A stretch of 8,096 nucleotides of DNA from Tannerella sp. (GTDB lineage Bacteria; Bacteroidota; Bacteroidia; Bacteroidales; Tannerellaceae), in NCBI GenBank assembly GCA_031277235.1, contig JAITMT010000034.1, forward strand, positions 1 through 8,096. The letters run 5' to 3'. Made by a program: the position numbers and the translations under genes. Below are positions 5,129 to 8,096 of the stretch, in pieces. The notes below the pieces were generated by a model, which was not told the origin of the DNA, did no database searches, and was given only the letters and a program-made list of their open reading frames with translations. Position 1 is the stretch's first letter. Every line of letters starts with the position of its first letter.

Positions 5129-6988
5129 CTAAACGTCCAATTCCGGCGGCGGCAGGGTGAGTGGTCTTACGTTAATGCTTTGAATGAAAGCATCCAGCGT
5201 GATGTTTTTACCTAATTTCAATTTCTTTTTCAGGTAGTTCTTGTTGCTTTGAACGGTATTGTTACTCACGTCCAAATCGCGCGCTATATCCTTGTTGCCC
5301 TTGTTCATGTAGATATAGGCGCAGTAGCGCAACTCAAGTTGCGTAAGTTTTTGGGGAAAGGCTTTTTCTTGCAGGATCTCGAAAAATTCGGGATGAATCT
5401 CTCCGAAAACCCTGTCGTAATCGGCATAATCCCTGTCACTGGCATAGTCGGTACGTATCAGTTTGCGTATTTCGCTGTCGTTGATTTTTTTTCTTATTTT
5501 TTCCAGTATTTCGTTCTTTTTCTGAATCCGGAGATTGGAAGATATGAGCCTTTTCTGCGTTACTTCCTTTTCATATTGCAGGAGTAGCGCCCGCTGTTCG
5601 GCGTTTTCCTTTTCATATTGCAACAGTTGCGCCCTCTGTTCGGCATTTTCCTTTTGCTGTTCGGCGTTCTCCTTTTGCAGCCGGATTCTGGTATGGCGTT
5701 TCTTGAAGTAAACCGTCAAAAAAATCGAGAAACAGACTACCAGAACTGCGATGATTGACAGAAACGTATTTCTTGTACGGGCAAGTTTCAGTTCATTCTC
5801 TTTTTTTTCCGTCTCAAACTTTACCTCGGCAATCGTCTGCTGTTCCGTCAGTTGAGCATTGGTATAGTCCACGTAGTAACTCAAACTCTTCTCCAGCGCC
5901 TCTGCCGCCTGCTGATACCGTTTTTCCGTCAGATAGAAACTGCCCAAATCATAGAAATCCGCCCAAATGCGAAAATGTTCCCCGTTTGCTTTGCGGTCTG
6001 CGATTTTCTGCAGTTTGAGTTCTTCGAGTTTGGCATAATCTTTCCGTGTCGTTGCTTCCAGAATTTCAATATTGAGCAAACCCCGATGGAAATACGGGTT
6101 GTTTACAGATATTTTTTTGCAATTTTCCACGTATTTGCCGATTGATTTTTTGTACCGTTCGTCCGGGTCGGGAATATCGGCGTGTGTGTAGAGATACAAT
6201 AAAAAATGGACGGCTTCCGCGTAAAAGTCGCATCTGATTGCGGGACCGTTTCTGGAAATGTAATCTTCCAGACGTTCAAAATGCTCCAGAAATTTGCTTT
6301 GATCTTCCGGCGAACGGGAATAGGTATAAGCCAGTTGCTGGCTTAATGCCTCGCAGATGAAATTCCTGTCGCCTGCTTTTTCGGCAGCCTGCAGCATCAG
6401 TTGGAGATTGTTTTTATAGTTTTCCCCGCCTGCGGATAGAGTCTTCATAGTCAGTGCGTAATAAAGCCAAGTCAGTATCCGGTACTTTCGGGGCGACTTG
6501 TCGGGCAGTTTTTCGGCGATGGACAGGGATTTGTAGATGTCGCCGAAATCATAGCCCGGGATGAGCAGATATTTGGCGTAACCTGTCGTCTGATAGCCCA
6601 GTGCCTGAGCCTCGCGGTCGGCGGTATGTGCGATTTCCGCATAAATGCTGTCAATGACCCCGTATATCCGGGCGGTATCTTTCGGATAGGTGCGCGTAAT
6701 TTCATACAATTCGTGATAATATACATAAATCATGTATTTCCTGTCCGTTTGCCGGAGGGCAAGATCGCGCGCCTCTTCCAGAAACTTTGTCTTGTTTACA
6801 CTGTCGCCCTGTATGTGATATAACGTTGAAAGGCTTCCCATGGAGTATATTTTTTCCGGCAGGGATACTTCGGGGTCGTTCACGATTTTAGACAGGGAAT
6901 CAATCTCCGTCTGTATTCCGTTTTGCGCGGATACCCTCATGAAAACACATAAGGTGAAGATAAAGTAGACATAAACTGTTTTTAACAT
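5129..6988 (-). CDS. Membrane-tethered TPR sensor/transcription regulator with C-terminal LuxR-like helix-turn-helix
   Basis: The 619-residue protein has a signal peptide (about 1-22, ending VSAQ), a long helical TPR-like periplasmic region (about 25-375), one membrane segment (about 408-428, TFLSIIAVLVVCFSIFLTVYF minus its last residues), a cytoplasmic coiled coil (about 430-505) and a C-terminal helix-turn-helix (about 547-592). The last part reads like GerE/LuxR: LTQLELRYCAYIYMNKG, then NKDIARDLDVSNNTVQ, then KKKLKL. This layout suggests a one-component regulator that senses outside the membrane and binds DNA while anchored; no kinase or receiver domain is seen. The coiled coil carries a 14-residue tandem duplication. 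A near-perfect promoter lies upstream (7024-7054). The gene is divergent to a secreted-protein operon, its most likely target. The ligand is unknown. An alternative is a regulator of distant genes only. Confidence 0.85.
   Translation of the reverse strand: MLKTVYVYFIFTLCVFMRVSAQNGIQTEIDSLSKIVNDPEVSLPEKIYSMGSLSTLYHIQGDSVNKTKFLEEARDLALRQTDRKYMIYVYYHELYEITRTYPKDTARIYGVIDSIYAEIAHTADREAQALGYQTTGYAKYLLIPGYDFGDIYKSLSIAEKLPDKSPRKYRILTWLYYALTMKTLSAGGENYKNNLQLMLQAAEKAGDRNFICEALSQQLAYTYSRSPEDQSKFLEHFERLEDYISRNGPAIRCDFYAEAVHFLLYLYTHADIPDPDERYKKSIGKYVENCKKISVNNPYFHRGLLNIEILEATTRKDYAKLEELKLQKIADRKANGEHFRIWADFYDLGSFYLTEKRYQQAAEALEKSLSYYVDYTNAQLTEQQTIAEVKFETEKKENELKLARTRNTFLSIIAVLVVCFSIFLTVYFKKRHTRIRLQKENAEQQKENAEQRAQLLQYEKENAEQRALLLQYEKEVTQKRLISSNLRIQKKNEILEKIRKKINDSEIRKLIRTDYASDRDYADYDRVFGEIHPEFFEILQEKAFPQKLTQLELRYCAYIYMNKGNKDIARDLDVSNNTVQSNKNYLKKKLKLGKNITLDAFIQSINVRPLTLPPPELDV
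5570..5674 (-). repeat. In-frame 42-bp tandem duplication in the regulator's coiled coil
   Basis: Two 42-bp units (5570-5611 and 5612-5653) are 37 of 42 identical, and a half unit of 21 bp (5654-5674) adjoins them. They encode KENAEQRALLLQYE, KENAEQRAQLLQYE and KENAEQQ (residues 439-473). Fourteen and seven residues are whole heptads, so the copies lengthen the coil without breaking its register. Confidence 0.85.
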
Positions 6989-7023
6989 AACTCGTTCTTG
7001 TTTTTAATGACACAAGCAGGGTG

Positions 7024-7054
7024 CAAATGTAGTGTGTTTTTTTGAAACAGCAAA
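7024..7054 (-). promoter_or_regulatory. Consensus Bacteroidota promoter of the regulator gene
   Basis: On the minus strand TTTG (7051-7054) and TACATTTG (7024-7031) are separated by exactly 19 bp, matching the known -33/-7 consensus at every defined base. The predicted start lies near 7020, giving a leader of about 30 nt before the ATG at 6988. Confidence 0.8.
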
Positions 7055-7109
7055 CACTTTTGAAACAGTTAATTTTATGGCTATTGAAAATCAATGATTT
7101 AATAAAAAA

Positions 7110-7164
7110 TTCCACCTGAATTCCATGTCTTTTTTTTTTGTTTTCCACCTGTTTTCCACCTGAA
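7110..7164. promoter_or_regulatory. Five-unit 11-bp direct-repeat array, putative operator
   Basis: Units start at 7110, 7121, 7132, 7143 and 7154. Units 1, 4 and 5 contain TTCCACCTG exactly; unit 2 is TTCCATGTC; unit 3 is a T-run ending in G that keeps only the frame. The last two are perfect 11-mers TTTTCCACCTG (7141-7162) if shifted by two bases. The 11-bp step puts all units on one face of the DNA. The array ends 4 bp before the -33 element of the plus-strand promoter and lies 55 bp from that of the regulator. Tandem 11-bp sites are known for OmpR/PhoB-type regulators; the binder here is unknown. Confidence 0.6.
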
Positions 7165-7168
7165 ATTA

Positions 7169-7201
7169 TTGGTGTATATTGTGAAAAACCCTTCATCTTT
7201 G
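7169..7201 (+). promoter_or_regulatory. Probable promoter of the secreted-protein operon
   Basis: TTGG (7169-7172) and CATCTTTG (7194-7201) resemble -33 TTTG and -7 TAnnTTTG with a 21-bp spacer. Each departs from consensus, so the promoter is probably weak without help. The ATG at 7269 would follow a leader of about 60-65 nt. Confidence 0.45.
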
Positions 7202-7268
7202 CACTTGCGTTGAGCGAAACAAATTGGAAATTACAATAAAAAACATAAAAGAAGAAAATAGCATTATT

Positions 7269-7433
7269 ATGAAAAGAAAATTATCTTTACTATTGATTGG
7301 TTGTGTAGCGATATTTTATGCACTGCCTGCAACGGCTTTTCCCCAATCCTCCGAAGGAGAGGAATTGTCGGGGCACTGGGAAGTTGCGGAGATAACCGTC
7401 GAAAAATTGACTATTAATCTGAAAAAGATTTAA
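7269..7433 (+). CDS. Small secreted protein of unknown function
   Basis: The 54-residue product is mostly a signal peptide: MKRKLSLLLIGCVAIFYALP followed by ATAFPQ, with likely cleavage after ATA (residue 23). That leaves a mature peptide of about 31 residues, acidic at first and basic at its end (LTINLKKI). A TTG start at 7224 would add 15 residues in front, but the ATG at 7269 begins right at the basic part of the signal and follows a purine-rich AAAGAAGAAAA stretch, so it is preferred. A Cys at residue 12 could suggest a lipobox (LIGC), yet the hydrophobic run continues past it. It ends four bases before the next gene, so the two are likely co-transcribed. I do not recognise the family; the WEVAEITVEK part might be the start of a truncated lipocalin-like domain, but this is a guess. 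Confidence 0.6.
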   Translation: MKRKLSLLLIGCVAIFYALPATAFPQSSEGEELSGHWEVAEITVEKLTINLKKI

Positions 7434-7437
7434 TGTT

Positions 7438-8096
7438 ATGAAACGGATATTTACGGTTATCACCACAACCCTGTGTTTACTGTACGGCAACGCATCATAT
7501 GCACAGATAGACACCCGCGGCACGGATTTCTGGTTGTCTTTCGGGGATAATGCAGCGATATTTGGTCCTGCAGCTCTAGACAATCTACATCTTCAAATCA
7601 GACTCGTGGCGGATGCGCCTGCCACCGGAACCATTACGTTTACGGAATCGGGGGAAGTCGTTCCCTTTTCCGTGGGCGCCTCAAGCGTAACCACTTTTCC
7701 CCTTACACCCGCACAGAGGACAGCCGCCTATCAGTCGTATAATGGTGCTGCTAATCCTCCACCCGTAACCAGCAATAAATCTGTTCGGGTGCAGTCAGAC
7801 GTTCCCATTTCGGTTTATGCCCTGAATCAATATCAAGCTTTGGCTGAAGCGACCGGAATATACCCGGCGCCCACTTTAGGTACGGATTATTACCATTTGG
7901 GAAGGAGAAGCAACTTAACATTTGCGAGCAACTCTCATTATGATATGTATTATATTGTTGCCACCCAAAACGGTACGGATATTTTTGAAAACGGCGTGCA
8001 GGTTGCTACCAATCTCTCTGCCGGACAGGTATATTGCAAACCGGCGACATTTCAAGCTGATTTGACCGGTCGCCACGTTACATCCAACAATCCGGT
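7438..8096 (+). CDS. Secreted IgGFc-binding-like surface protein, N-terminal part (runs off the right edge)
   Basis: The frame is open from the ATG at 7438 to the window end: 219 complete codons with no stop. A signal peptide (about 1-23) ends GNASYAQ, and the mature protein opens with DTRGTDFWLSFGDN, the kind of G-x-FW-x-F start seen in IgGFc_binding N-terminal domains of Bacteroidota secreted proteins. The rest is beta-rich, with segments such as KSVRVQSDVPISVYALNQYQ and YYIVATQNGTDIFENG that fit that domain. It is probably cell-surface or secreted. Bacteroidota relatives often end in a type IX secretion sorting domain, which cannot be checked here. Four bases separate it from the small gene upstream. 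The family name rests on pattern recognition only; other Ig-like or beta-sandwich adhesin domains are possible. Confidence 0.75.
   Translation, partial: MKRIFTVITTTLCLLYGNASYAQIDTRGTDFWLSFGDNAAIFGPAALDNLHLQIRLVADAPATGTITFTESGEVVPFSVGASSVTTFPLTPAQRTAAYQSYNGAANPPPVTSNKSVRVQSDVPISVYALNQYQALAEATGIYPAPTLGTDYYHLGRRSNLTFASNSHYDMYYIVATQNGTDIFENGVQVATNLSAGQVYCKPATFQADLTGRHVTSNNP

Noticed and set aside
4007..5215. Plus-strand frames opposite def and ruvX
   Set aside because: Both minus-strand genes carry complete catalytic motifs, which leaves no reason to accept antisense frames.
6900..7196. Minus-strand frame across the divergent control region
   Set aside because: It overlaps the consensus promoter and the repeat array, overlaps the regulator start in another frame, and shows no family resemblance.

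Overview
The window looks like a chromosomal segment of a Bacteroidota bacterium, probably of the order Bacteroidales. Three things support this. Several genes have the Bacteroidota promoter form (-33 TTTG, -7 TAnnTTTG) upstream. A lipid- or protein-export style signal peptide ending in AQ begins three of the proteins. The gene families are typical: an HU-like/DUF4469 protein, a membrane-tethered TPR regulator with a LuxR-like C-terminal helix-turn-helix, and an IgGFc-binding-like surface protein. The exact species cannot be named from the sequence alone.

Layout. Positions 1-519 are mostly non-coding and repeat-rich. They hold a large symmetric palindrome (35-213), a 57-bp hairpin module (221-277), short direct repeats, and a 15-bp-stem hairpin (413-444) just before a promoter. 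A single gene on the plus strand (520-1251) encodes an HU-like DNA-binding protein with a C-terminal Ig-like DUF4469 domain. Positions 1252-1788 are a second repeat island: a 23-bp palindromic tandem repeat, a second copy of the 57-bp module, a 15-bp-stem hairpin and a composite inverted-repeat element. Positions 1789-4954 carry a minus-strand housekeeping cluster read in the order ruvX, def, TPR protein. Positions 5129-6988 hold a minus-strand membrane-bound regulator. A 280-bp divergent control region follows, and then a plus-strand operon of a small secreted peptide (7269-7433) and a large secreted protein that runs off the right end (7438 onward).

How the genes may work together. The ruvX-def-TPR group links pre-16S rRNA/Holliday-type nuclease function, removal of the N-formyl group from new proteins, and an exported TPR scaffold; the last two genes are separated by a single base. 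The regulator at 5129-6988 faces the secreted-protein operon. The space between them contains two opposed promoters and a five-unit array of 11-bp direct repeats ending 4 bp from the -33 element of the secreted-protein operon. A plausible but untested reading is a local sensory switch, in which the regulator's periplasmic TPR domain senses a signal and its cytoplasmic helix-turn-helix controls the surface operon. The strongest candidates for something undescribed are this control region and the 35-213 palindrome, whose CCTCA-type motif recurs at exact 33-bp steps in mirrored halves.
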